In this document: in pieces, positions 52,535 through 61,061 of the stretch
How positions within the stretch are numbered: the first letter of the stretch is position 1
Layout of the letters: every line of letters begins with the position of its first letter
Assembly (NCBI RefSeq): GCF_022354825.1
Contig: NZ_CP031168.1
Location: 6,883,501-6,947,500, forward strand
DNA: 64,000 nt
From: Paenibacillus sp. H1-7
Lineage (GTDB): Bacteria > Bacillota > Bacilli > Paenibacillales > NBRC-103111
Direction of reading: 5' to 3'
Notes under the pieces: generated by a model
The model's input: only the letters and a program-made list of their open reading frames with translations
Database searches by the model: none
Told to the model about the DNA's origin: nothing
Made by a program: the position numbers and the translations under genes

Positions 52535-53410
52535 CTATTTATAGCGGCGGATGAACTCGACCGCCTTGCGGATATCTGTCTCGGGCTGATCGCCCACTTC
52601 GCGCTCGATCGTCAAATAGCCTGTGTAGCCGATCTCCTGCAGCGCAGCAAAATAAGCGTCGAACGGCACTTTCCCTTCGCCGAGCGGAACCTCCTTGAAA
52701 ATTTCGCCGGACGAGACCATCTGCGCAATTTTCCCGTGATCCATCGGCTCGAAGCCAAGCGCGCCGTACACTTCGCGAGGATCGACCTCGCGGTAGCGGA
52801 TACCGTCCTTCACATGCGTGTGAACGATGTAGTCCTTCAGCAGGCGGACGCCCTCGACCGGATCATCGCCGGTTACCATGACCATGTTCGCCGGATCGAA
52901 GTTGACCGATACGCCGTTCGTACTGAGCGTATCGAGGAAATGCTTCAAATGAGCGGCACGCTCCGGTCCGGTTTCGATAGCGAAGTAAGCGTTCATGCTC
53001 TTCGCATACTGACCGAGCTCCTCACATGCGGACTGCATGCTGTGGAACACTTCGCTCTGCTCATCTTCCGGTACGATGCCGATATGCGTCGTCACGATAT
53101 TGGTGCCGAGATCCATAGCGAGATCCAGAATGCGCTTGGACTTCTCGACTTTAGCCGCGTTCACGGTCTTATCCTGAAAGCCGTGGCCGCCCAGATCGCC
53201 GCACAAGGCGGATATTTCGAGACCGAGCGAGGCGATATACGCTTTGAGTTCCTTACGGGCATCGGCCGACAGCGCAGCCGGATCCATTTCGCCGCTAACC
53301 GCGTAAATTTGCACCCCGTCCGCTCCCACATCTTTGGCCTTTCTTAATCCTTCACGGACACCCAGGCCGAAGCTGTCGACGATAACGCCGATGCGGTTCG
53401 TCAATTTCAT
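52535..53410 (-). CDS. Sugar phosphate isomerase/epimerase (TIM barrel)
   Basis: 291 residues from the ATG at 53410, which is 8 nt after AGGAGG; the ATG at 53416 is too close. Same superfamily as the protein at 36434: VTTHIGIVPEDE (His), YFAIETGPERAAHLKHFL (Glu), VSVNFDPANMVM (Asp), IVHTHVKDGIRY (His), ending YTGYLTIEREVGD (Glu). Substrate unknown. It lies directly downstream of the permeases and is probably co-transcribed with them, so it may isomerise the imported sugar or a derivative. Confidence 0.87.
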   Translation of the reverse strand: MKLTNRIGVIVDSFGLGVREGLRKAKDVGADGVQIYAVSGEMDPAALSADARKELKAYIASLGLEISALCGDLGGHGFQDKTVNAAKVEKSKRILDLAMDLGTNIVTTHIGIVPEDEQSEVFHSMQSACEELGQYAKSMNAYFAIETGPERAAHLKHFLDTLSTNGVSVNFDPANMVMVTGDDPVEGVRLLKDYIVHTHVKDGIRYREVDPREVYGALGFEPMDHGKIAQMVSSGEIFKEVPLGEGKVPFDAYFAALQEIGYTGYLTIEREVGDQPETDIRKAVEFIRRYK

Positions 53411-53518
53411 CCTCATTTCCTCCTTTAAACATCACATGTCAGGAACATCATGGTAATAATTCTAGAACGGGCGACCGATTCCTTTTCTCGCCGGATAATT
53501 CGTTCAGGAGCAAGCCGC

Positions 53519-54391
53519 TTACCCTTTTACCGCGCCAGCCGTCATTCCTTTCATAATCTGCTCCTGGAACAGCAGGAACACGGCAATCGTAGGCAGCACC
53601 GCAATCGAGAGAGCGGCCATCGTAAGCGCGTAATCCGTCGAATAGCCCGTGGCGAATACGGAGAGGCTGAGCGGCAGCGTTTTTAACGCAGGCTTACTTA
53701 TAAATACAAGCGCAAACGCAAAGTCATTCCAAAACCGCAAAAAGGCTAGAATCGCTACTGTCGATAGAGCAGGAATGCTTAACGGCAGCATAATCCGGAA
53801 GAAAATCCCCCAATAGCCTGTGCCATCGATTAAAGCTGCCTCCTCGATTTCTTTGGGAACCGAAGTCAGATAAGCGGCGGCAACGAATATCGCAAGCGGC
53901 AGCTCGAACGCCGTGTATGGCAAGATCAGCGCCCCGTAGGAGTCGAGCAGACCGATTTTTTTCATAATAATGAACAGCGGCACCAAAGTGCTATGAATCG
54001 GAATGAGCATTCCGAGCAAAAACAACCCCATCATCAGCGGCTTCAGCTTAAACTCGAACCGAGCCAATACATAGGCGGCCAGCGCCCCCAAAATCAATGT
54101 CAGCACCAAAGAAACAATCGTCACAATGCTCGAATTGATAAGCGAAATTCCCATCCCGGATACTTTCCAGGCGCGCACGAAATTATCCCAATGCCATTCG
54201 GTAGGCTGAGCAAAAGGCCGCGAGTAAAACTCCTCGTTCGACTTGAACGCACTGATGAACAGCCAAATCAGCGGGTACAGCGTAACCAGGGCATAGAGCG
54301 TGAGCAGCACATTGATAAGGCCTCTGCTCCATTTCACCTTCTTTTGTCCCTGCGGGAGAGCGGCCGTCTTCACTTGATACACCTGTTCCAT
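53519..54391 (-). CDS. Sugar ABC transporter permease (MalG type)
   Basis: 290 residues, six membrane helices; INVLLTLYALVTLYPLIWLFISAF opens it, and the EAA loop EIEEAALIDGTGYWGIFFRIMLPLSIPAL is at about 187-215. The start is 18 nt beyond the partner permease's stop. Last transporter gene of the cassette with no ATPase encoded. Confidence 0.93.
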   Translation of the reverse strand: MEQVYQVKTAALPQGQKKVKWSRGLINVLLTLYALVTLYPLIWLFISAFKSNEEFYSRPFAQPTEWHWDNFVRAWKVSGMGISLINSSIVTIVSLVLTLILGALAAYVLARFEFKLKPLMMGLFLLGMLIPIHSTLVPLFIIMKKIGLLDSYGALILPYTAFELPLAIFVAAAYLTSVPKEIEEAALIDGTGYWGIFFRIMLPLSIPALSTVAILAFLRFWNDFAFALVFISKPALKTLPLSLSVFATGYSTDYALTMAALSIAVLPTIAVFLLFQEQIMKGMTAGAVKG

Positions 54392-54409
54392 CCTAATCCC
54401 CTCCCGTTA

Positions 54410-55285
54410 TTAGCGAACGTCCCGCTTCATTAAATATTGGCTTCCTACGATCAGCACCATGCTGAGAATAATGATTGCGGTCGATACCGCACTTCCGTAG
54501 CCGTAGCGGAATACGTTGAACGTATTATTGTACATGTACGAAGCGAGCAGCTCCGTGGAATGCGCGGGTCCGCCGCCGGTCATGACATAGATCAGGTCGA
54601 ACGCCTTAAGGCTGCCGGAAATACACAGCACAACCGCTACCTTGATCGTATCCCAAATCATCGGCAGCGTAATGACGAACAGCTTGCGCACCGGTCCGAC
54701 TCCGTCGATTTGCGAGGCGTCGTCGATTTCCGGAGAAATATTTTGCAGCGCCGCGATAAACATAATCATATACGGACCGATATAGTTCCAAATGATAGGC
54801 ACCATGATCGCATACATCGAGATTTTCGGATCGGACAGCCATGCTTTTTTCCAGGATTCCAAGCCTACCGTCTCCAGCAGGAAGTTGAGGATCCCGATTT
54901 GCGGATGATAAATGTAGCCCCAAATAATACCGACAACGACCGAAGACAGCACCATCGGCATGAACACCGAAGCGCGGATCATTCTTTGAAACAGCGTGCT
55001 CTTCATAAGCAAAAGCGCGAGCACCAGAGCGATCGGCACTTGTCCGAAGACGGAGGCGGCTACGATCAGCATGTTATTTTTGAACGATTTCCAAAAAAGC
55101 GGATCCTTCACGACTTCCACATAGTTGTCGAAGCCGATATATTTGGCGGCGCCGATCCCTTTCCAATCGAAAAAACCGTAGTAAGCGGACCAGAACACCG
55201 GAATGATCACAAAAAAGGCGTACAGCAGAAAGGCCGGAAGAAGACCAACCGTTATGAATCCTCTTATACGTGCCGCTGTTGACAT
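54410..55285 (-). CDS. Sugar ABC transporter permease (MalF/UgpA type)
   Basis: 291 residues with six membrane helices. N-terminal FITVGLLPAFLLYAFFVIIPVFWSAYYGFFDW is typical, and the EAA-loop-like ISPEIDDASQIDGVGPVRKLFVITLPMI is at about 185-212. The ATG at 55285 follows TTAGGAGGGGAAGCC, part of the hairpin leader repeat at 55293. Next to the binding protein (55457) and the partner permease. Confidence 0.93.
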   Translation of the reverse strand: MSTAARIRGFITVGLLPAFLLYAFFVIIPVFWSAYYGFFDWKGIGAAKYIGFDNYVEVVKDPLFWKSFKNNMLIVAASVFGQVPIALVLALLLMKSTLFQRMIRASVFMPMVLSSVVVGIIWGYIYHPQIGILNFLLETVGLESWKKAWLSDPKISMYAIMVPIIWNYIGPYMIMFIAALQNISPEIDDASQIDGVGPVRKLFVITLPMIWDTIKVAVVLCISGSLKAFDLIYVMTGGGPAHSTELLASYMYNNTFNVFRYGYGSAVSTAIIILSMVLIVGSQYLMKRDVR

Positions 55286-55292
55286 GGCTTCC

Positions 55293-55380
55293 CCTCCTAA
55301 GAGTTTCGCGAAGCGAAACTGACTTCGTAAGCAAATACTTAACTTTGCTTTAGCAAAGTTACTTCGTAAACGTAAACTGA
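55293..55380 (-). repeat. Hairpin-Shine-Dalgarno leader repeat, two units
   Basis: In gene sense: AACTTTGC-TAAA-GCAAAGTT, then GTATTTGCTTACGAAGTC, then AGTTTCGC-TTC-GCGAAACT followed by CTTAGGAGGGG and the permease ATG. The two stems differ from each other and from the other sites, all perfectly paired. A further TTTACGAAG precedes the first. Confidence 0.8.
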
Positions 55381-55389
55381 GTTCCCCAC

Positions 55390-55434
55390 AGGCTCTTGAA
55401 AAAGCAATTCCAGTCTCTTGTTCAAAGACTGGAA
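55390..55434 (-). terminator. Intercistronic terminator-like hairpin after the binding-protein gene
   Basis: On the minus strand TTCCAGTCT pairs with AGACTGGAA, followed by TTGCTTTTTC. It lies between the binding-protein stop (55457) and the first permease (55285). A leaky terminator here would make more binding protein than permease. Confidence 0.65.
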
Positions 55435-55456
55435 CCGCTCCAAGCTTTAAGTTCGG

Positions 55457-56797
55457 TTACTTGACGCCGAGCGATTTGGCTTGCGCGTCCTGAATCTTCT
55501 TCGCGATATCCTCCGGCTTGCCGCCCATCAGCAGCTCTTGCAGGCCGTTGTTGACCACATCGCTGGCCGCGGAGCTGAGGACTCCGTCATATACCGGCGT
55601 TCTTTTCACTTTGCCGACCATTTCATACACTTGCGCGAACAAGGAAGACACTTTCGTTTTGTCGAGCTCCACTTTATAGCTGACGAGCTGGTTGCTCTCG
55701 AGCGTCGCCTTTTGAGCCGCAGGGCCGGACAGCGCATAGATCAGCTCATACGCCGCATCCTTAGCCGCGCCGCTTGTTTTCTTGCTCATGCCGAGACCGG
55801 TTCCGACTACGCCGGACAGCGAATTCGGATCGCCTTTGCCGTTAGGCACGGAAGGCAGCACCGTCACGCCGATGTTGTCCAGCACTTCCTTCGACGCATT
55901 GGCCGCAAGGTTCGTCAGCGCCCAGCCGCCGTCTATCATCATCGCCGCTTTGCCTTGCGCGAACATTTGCTCCATTTGCGTATTGTCGATGCTGTTGAAG
56001 CCCTCCTGGAACGCTCCCGCCTTGCCTAGCTGCTGCAGGTAAGTCAACGCTTGTACGAATTCAGGATCGGTAAACTTCGCTCCTTTTTGGTTCGCCGCGT
56101 TCAGGAACCATTCCGTGCCGGTCACACGGTCCGCCAAAGAGCTCAAAATACTCGATTGCGCCAGCCAAGCGGCCTTGTTTCCAAGCGCGATCGGCGTCAT
56201 TTTGTCCTTCTTGAACGTTTCCACGAGACTCATCATTTCATCCCATGTTTTCGGAGGCTTCACGCCGTATTTATCGAAAATCGTTTTGTTATAATAAAGA
56301 ATCGAAGTCGGGGACAAGCCCATCGGCGCGCTGTACGTTTTGCCGTCGATGGTGAAATCGTCGAACGAGTTCGGCAGGAAGCCGTTTTTCCAATCCGGTT
56401 TGCTGTCGAGCAGCTGGTTAATCGGCTGAAGCAAATCTCCGCCAACGAACTCCTTGGTCATAACGCCCGGCCACATCACGAACAGATCCGGCATTTCATT
56501 GGCTGCGGCAACCGTTTTCAAACGAGCTCGATAACCATCGGGCGGGATGCCCTGAATATCCAGCTCCACATTCGGGTGGTCTTTCTTGTACTGCTCCATG
56601 ACGCTTCTCATCGTTTTGGCGCGAAGGTCGTCGCCTGTATAGTTATGCCATATGGAAAGCTTTACTTTTTGTTGAGCGTTATCTTTACCCCCGCCCTCGC
56701 CGGCAGCCTTGCTGTCGGTACTTGCGCCGGTACCGCAGGCGGACAGCAAAGTCGTTGCCATTACCGCGGTGAGCGCTATCGTCGTCGCTTTTTTCAT
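55457..56797 (-). CDS. Extracellular solute-binding protein, family 1 (sugar lipoprotein)
   Basis: 446 residues from the ATG at 56797; GAGGAGGGTACTACAAG precedes it. An upstream in-frame start at 56854 would add 19 residues before the signal peptide. Signal ALTAVMATTLLSAC with lipobox Cys about 21. Family features: KLSIWHNYTGDDLRAKTMRSV, ANEMPDLFVMWPGVMTKEFV, GLSPTSILYYNKTIFDKYG and TWDEMMSLVETFK. It binds the sugar for the permeases downstream. Confidence 0.93.
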   Translation of the reverse strand: MKKATTIALTAVMATTLLSACGTGASTDSKAAGEGGGKDNAQQKVKLSIWHNYTGDDLRAKTMRSVMEQYKKDHPNVELDIQGIPPDGYRARLKTVAAANEMPDLFVMWPGVMTKEFVGGDLLQPINQLLDSKPDWKNGFLPNSFDDFTIDGKTYSAPMGLSPTSILYYNKTIFDKYGVKPPKTWDEMMSLVETFKKDKMTPIALGNKAAWLAQSSILSSLADRVTGTEWFLNAANQKGAKFTDPEFVQALTYLQQLGKAGAFQEGFNSIDNTQMEQMFAQGKAAMMIDGGWALTNLAANASKEVLDNIGVTVLPSVPNGKGDPNSLSGVVGTGLGMSKKTSGAAKDAAYELIYALSGPAAQKATLESNQLVSYKVELDKTKVSSLFAQVYEMVGKVKRTPVYDGVLSSAASDVVNNGLQELLMGGKPEDIAKKIQDAQAKSLGVK

Positions 56798-56902
56798 CTT
56801 GTAGTACCCTCCTCGTTCATCTCTTCTCTTTACAAGCCTTAGTATAGGGGACAACGGTCGGACGCAAAACGGGAGAGACTTCGGAGGCAGGGGGGAAATT
56901 TT

Positions 56903-58477
56903 TCAGCCTTTTGGCGATTGGCGGAATTCCGACGGCGTTTGCCCGCTGAATTTTTTGAATTGCTGGCTAAAATATTTGATGTCCTCGTAGCCGACGCGAT
57001 TGGCCACCTCGCTGATTTTGGCCTGTGAGCCCTGCAGCAGCTCGGCCGCTTGCCGCATCCGTTCCTTCGTTACGAACTCGATATAGTTGAGCCCCGTTTC
57101 CCGTTTGAACACCTCGCTGAAATGATTCGGGTTCAGATGAACGAACTTCGCTACCTGCTGGAGCGTTAGATTTTGATCCAGATTTTCTTTAATATAGGCA
57201 ATCGATTTATGAATATACGAGAACTTGGTTTCCGCGATCGATTCATGAAAAACGGACATGACGGAAGACAGCAGCCGGAACAGCTCTTCCTCGGGCTGGC
57301 CTGCCAACTCCAGCGTGAACTCCCTCCGCTCGTTATCCGGACCCGTTCCTTCCTGAGAGGCTCCCGTACCGGACCCCGCCCGCTCCAGCCATCGATGCGC
57401 GGACAAAACAAGCGACTGCAAATAAGCCTGCAGCGATGCCGGTGTGACCGAAGCGTCCTCCATCTGCGTGCGAACCTTTTGATTCACCCAGTGCCGCAGC
57501 TCCGTCAAATTGTTGCTCAACAGGATAGCCGAGAGCTCCGCCTCCTCCTTCTGGGAGCATACGGTTCTTCCCCCTCGGCGGTCCTTTACGTCCTCCATGG
57601 CAAAAAGCCCTCTGGCCGCCACCAAGCCGCGGAAAGAAAATACGTGCTCCGCCTCGCGGAAGGAGACTGGAAGCTCGTCCCAGCCTGCGGCAATGGAGCC
57701 GAGAGCGGCATAAACGGTACATTTTAGCGTCTGCTCCACCCGGTCCAGGGCCGCCTCCAGCGATGCCTTGTCCGTGACGCCGGGCACGTAGCGGGCGACC
57801 AGCACAATCCGGTCCTTCTTCAGCAACGTAACGGCAGGAAGCAGCTCGAACAGCATATTATCGGCTGCGCCTAGCAGGAGACGGGCCAGCGGGTTATCGC
57901 CCCAGCCGGAAGCGGAAACCAGCAGCACTTGCATCGGGGAGAGCTCCGCTTCAGCGGCTTGCACCCCGTGCTTGCGAAACCAGATGTGCAGCTGTTCTTT
58001 GACCGAGGCAGGCTCCTGATCGAGCCCTTGGGTGACGAGCCGCTCCAGAAGCTGGCTGCGAAAAGCGGCCGTCTGGAAGTTTTCCTGCTTCAATGCCTCC
58101 CACTTCTCCAATATGCGCTGCTTCGCTTTCATCGCCGCTTTTATTATTTCGTCGGGACGGCTGGTCTTGAGCAAATAATCGGTCACGCCTTCCCGCAGCG
58201 CCTGCTGTGCATACGTAAAATCATCGTATCCCGTTAAAATGACGATCTCCGTGTCCGGCAGCAGCTCCTTCACCTTCTTCGCGAGCTCGATTCCGTCCAT
58301 GCCGGACATGCGGATATCCGTCAAAATGATATGCGGCTTCTCCTCCGGCACACGCGCCAGCGCTTCTTCAGCCGATGCCGCAGGTGGAAGCAGCTCCATC
58401 CCCAGCTCCTTCCAATCGATAACCGTACACAGTCCGGTGCGAATGATCACTTCGTCGTCAACTATCAAAATTCTCAT
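56903..58477 (-). CDS. AraC-type response regulator (YesN-like)
   Basis: 524 residues. Receiver domain (about 1-120), with VDDE at 6-9 and the phosphoacceptor Asp54 in ILTDIRMSGMDG. The C-terminal AraC helix-turn-helix pair spans about 425-520 (LQQVAKFVHLNPNHFSEVFKR and ISEVANRVGYEDIKYFSQQFKK) and ends TPSEFRQ. Its start overlaps the kinase stop by 4 nt. It should regulate the binding-protein gene starting 106 nt downstream on phosphorylation by the partner kinase. Confidence 0.95.
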   Translation of the reverse strand: MRILIVDDEVIIRTGLCTVIDWKELGMELLPPAASAEEALARVPEEKPHIILTDIRMSGMDGIELAKKVKELLPDTEIVILTGYDDFTYAQQALREGVTDYLLKTSRPDEIIKAAMKAKQRILEKWEALKQENFQTAAFRSQLLERLVTQGLDQEPASVKEQLHIWFRKHGVQAAEAELSPMQVLLVSASGWGDNPLARLLLGAADNMLFELLPAVTLLKKDRIVLVARYVPGVTDKASLEAALDRVEQTLKCTVYAALGSIAAGWDELPVSFREAEHVFSFRGLVAARGLFAMEDVKDRRGGRTVCSQKEEAELSAILLSNNLTELRHWVNQKVRTQMEDASVTPASLQAYLQSLVLSAHRWLERAGSGTGASQEGTGPDNERREFTLELAGQPEEELFRLLSSVMSVFHESIAETKFSYIHKSIAYIKENLDQNLTLQQVAKFVHLNPNHFSEVFKRETGLNYIEFVTKERMRQAAELLQGSQAKISEVANRVGYEDIKYFSQQFKKFSGQTPSEFRQSPKG

Positions 58478-60243
58478 GTCGTTTCCTCCGTTAACGGAAT
58501 GATGAATGATATCGCCGTTCCTTTGCCCGGCTCGCTCTCAATAACAAGACCGGATTCGTGCCCGTAATGAAGCTGCAGCCTCTGATGCACATTGCGCAGG
58601 CCGTAGCTGAACTTCGTTCCTTTGCCGCGAGACACCCCCTCATGCACGGTCAAGCTTCGACGGAGCTCACGCAGTCTGGCCGGCTCGATGCCGATTCCCG
58701 TATCCTCCACGATAAACTTCATCCCTGACGTCCCCTCCAATTCACCGTGGACATAGACATTGCCTTTTCCTTGCTTTTTCTGAATGCCGTGAATAATGCT
58801 GTTCTCGATCAAGGGCTGCAGCAGGAGCTTCAGCATCGGGAGCTGCATCATCGCCGGATCGATATAAAACTCCACCTCGAATTGTCCCGGGAACCGGATC
58901 GCTTGAATGTATACATAATTTTGCGCGTGCGCCACCTCCTGCTGGACAGGGCAAAATTCCTCCCCCTTGTTCAAGCTGAACCGCAAGAAATCGCTGAGCG
59001 CCCCCACCATTTCCGCAATCTGCTTATCCTTGTTCATCAAGGCGATCCAGTGTATCGAAGATAACGTGTTATATAAAAAGTGCGGATTGATTTGCGCCTG
59101 CAGCGCTTGAATATCGGCTTCCTTTTTCATCGCCTCGTTCTTCTGCACCTGCTCCTTCAGCCGCTGGATCCGGTCGCTCAGCTTATTGTAGCTGCGCAGC
59201 AGCAGACCGACCTCGTCCGTGCTCCTCACCTCGAAATGAGGAATCGGCTCGTCGGGATTAATGTCCTTCATGTTTTGCGTCAGCCGGGTCAGCGGCTTCG
59301 TCACCCATTGCACGAAATAAAGCACCAAGCCTGCCGCGAGCAGCAGCCCGAGACCTACCGCAAGCGCCGTGACCATCAGCACGTAGCCGCTTTGCGCCGT
59401 ATAGATTTGCGTCGGAATGAAGCCGACCAGCTTCCATTGCAGACTCGGAACCGTGTGATACAGAATCGTTGTCTGCTCTTTGCCGGTCCCGTAATTCAGC
59501 ATGCCGCTGTCTCCTTCGAGCTCCCCGAAGCCCGGAAAAATATCGCTCACCGTCTGATTCAGCCATTCCTGCCGGCCGCTGGACAAAACGCGGTTGTTCT
59601 GATCCAGCAGCAGGACGAACCCGGTCTTCTCCCAGCCGGCCCCGGTCAAATAACGGGAGATTTCGGCTTCATCGACGCTGATCGATACCATCCCGAGCGG
59701 CTTGAAATTGTTAATGCTGCGGACAGGCCGGACAAGCGAAACGACCCGCTTCAGCCCCTCCGTCGTCTGGTTCTCGTAGAGCGGCGACCACCACCTCGTG
59801 CTGCTGCGGTATGCCTGCTCGTTTGCCTTCAGCACCTCGGGCAAGCCGGACTTCAATACCGTCGTATTGGAAAGCGGCGGCTTTCCTTTATCATGCGTGA
59901 TCGTAATGTTGGATATATATTTTTTGGAAAAAGCCAGGTTCGTCAAAAAGCCCACATTAAGCGTAAAGCGGACCACATCCTCCTGTTCGTCATCGAGATA
60001 CGCCTGAATATCGCGCTGCCCGATTAAAAACAACGACATATTTTCCGCATCCTGAATAATGAATTCCAGCTTGTCAGCAATTTGGCGCAGCGTGTTCATG
60101 CCCGATTGCTTGGCCTTTTCCTCCGTTAAGGAAATGGCGATCTGGTAAGAGGCAACGCCGGTCAGCACAAGCGGCAGTAAAATAGCGAACAGCAGCAGCA
60201 TGGACAGCTTTCGTTTTAACGATTTTCCGAACCAACGCTTCAT
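58474..60243 (-). CDS. Sensor histidine kinase (YesM-like)
   Basis: 589 residues from the ATG at 60243 after GGGGAGCC; earlier in-frame ATGs lack a ribosome-binding site. Membrane segments at about 14-36 (LSMLLLFAILLPLVLTGVASY) and 285-307 enclose an extracytoplasmic Cache-like domain; a HAMP linker follows, then the His_kinase domain with INPHFLYNTLSSIHWIALM (phospho-His, about 388) and the HATPase with FIVEDTGIGIEPARL. Overlaps the response-regulator gene by 4 nt. Typical partner of YesN-type regulators for sugar import. Confidence 0.94.
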   Translation of the reverse strand: MKRWFGKSLKRKLSMLLLFAILLPLVLTGVASYQIAISLTEEKAKQSGMNTLRQIADKLEFIIQDAENMSLFLIGQRDIQAYLDDEQEDVVRFTLNVGFLTNLAFSKKYISNITITHDKGKPPLSNTTVLKSGLPEVLKANEQAYRSSTRWWSPLYENQTTEGLKRVVSLVRPVRSINNFKPLGMVSISVDEAEISRYLTGAGWEKTGFVLLLDQNNRVLSSGRQEWLNQTVSDIFPGFGELEGDSGMLNYGTGKEQTTILYHTVPSLQWKLVGFIPTQIYTAQSGYVLMVTALAVGLGLLLAAGLVLYFVQWVTKPLTRLTQNMKDINPDEPIPHFEVRSTDEVGLLLRSYNKLSDRIQRLKEQVQKNEAMKKEADIQALQAQINPHFLYNTLSSIHWIALMNKDKQIAEMVGALSDFLRFSLNKGEEFCPVQQEVAHAQNYVYIQAIRFPGQFEVEFYIDPAMMQLPMLKLLLQPLIENSIIHGIQKKQGKGNVYVHGELEGTSGMKFIVEDTGIGIEPARLRELRRSLTVHEGVSRGKGTKFSYGLRNVHQRLQLHYGHESGLVIESEPGKGTAISFIIPLTEETT

Positions 60244-60320
60244 TCTTAGGCTCCCCTGCATATAAAGTAAACGCTTCACATATACTAACATACTTTTTTT
60301 TATTCGAACAAACTTTTTGT

Positions 60321-60348
60321 TTGACAATCCGTTGGTTTATGTTACTAT
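60321..60348 (+). promoter_or_regulatory. Sigma-A promoter of the D-amino-acid operon
   Basis: TTGACA, 16 nt, TACTAT, about 50 nt before the start codon at 60399. Confidence 0.65.
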
Positions 60349-60398
60349 CGTTCTCATAACGACACCAACTTATCGCGGAAAGGGAGGGCCACTCGAAC

Positions 60399-61061
60399 AT
60401 GGAGAACATCCGGGACGAATCGGAGTTTCTGAACAGCCTGGTGAAAGGCATTGCCGCCCAGTTCGGCGACAACTGCGAGGTCGTGCTGCACGACTTGACC
60501 GGCTCTTACGAAAGCACGATTCGGGCTATCGAGAACGGTCACATTACAGGCAGAAAGGTAGGCGATCCGGGGACGAACCTTGGCTTGGAGCTGCTGCGGG
60601 GCAATCATGTGGACGGCAACAAATTCAACTATGTCACGCAAACGAAGGACGGCCGCATTCTCCGCTCTACTTCGATCTATATGAAAAATAGCGAGGGCAA
60701 AACGATCGGTGCCTTGTGCATCAACTTCGACATAACGGAGCTGATGGTCGCCGAGAAGACGCTTCACTCGCTTACATCCACGGGACTTCAGACAGAAGTG
60801 AAGGAATCGTTCGTCAGCAATGTGAGCGATCTGCTCGATGCGCTTATTCAGGAGGCTCAGGAGCAGGTAGGTAAGCCGGTCGCCGTCATGACCAAGGAGG
60901 ACAAGATGCGGATGATTCAGCTGCTGGACCGCAAAGGCGCTTTCCTGATCAAGAAGGGCGGCGAGAAAATTTGCGGCTATTTGAATATATCCAAATACAC
61001 CCTCTATAACTATTTGGAAGAAGGCAAAACATTATCCGAAGCCGAAGGGAATGAAGAGTAG
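60399..61061 (+). CDS. YheO-type PAS/HTH regulator, DauR-like
   Basis: 220 residues. The YheO-like PAS domain (about 10-115) shows AQFGDNCEVVLHDL, GNHVDGNKFNYVTQTKDGRIL and GKTIGALCINFDIT; the C-terminal DNA-binding part has MIQLLDRKGAFLIKKGGEKICGYLNISKYTLYNYL (about 168-202). DauR of Pseudomonas regulates D-arginine use (family knowledge). The next genes encode a D-amino-acid enzyme and a D-aminoacylase, so this regulator probably controls them. The stop is directly followed by the next start. Confidence 0.88.
   Translation: MENIRDESEFLNSLVKGIAAQFGDNCEVVLHDLTGSYESTIRAIENGHITGRKVGDPGTNLGLELLRGNHVDGNKFNYVTQTKDGRILRSTSIYMKNSEGKTIGALCINFDITELMVAEKTLHSLTSTGLQTEVKESFVSNVSDLLDALIQEAQEQVGKPVAVMTKEDKMRMIQLLDRKGAFLIKKGGEKICGYLNISKYTLYNYLEEGKTLSEAEGNEE

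Noticed and set aside
59080..60027. 315-codon plus-strand frame
   Set aside because: Antisense shadow of the sensor kinase, His/Arg/Leu-rich, no ribosome-binding site.
60266..60284. Catabolite-responsive element-like AAACGCTTCACA before the sensor kinase gene
   Set aside because: Spacing of the conserved bases is off by one from the cre consensus.
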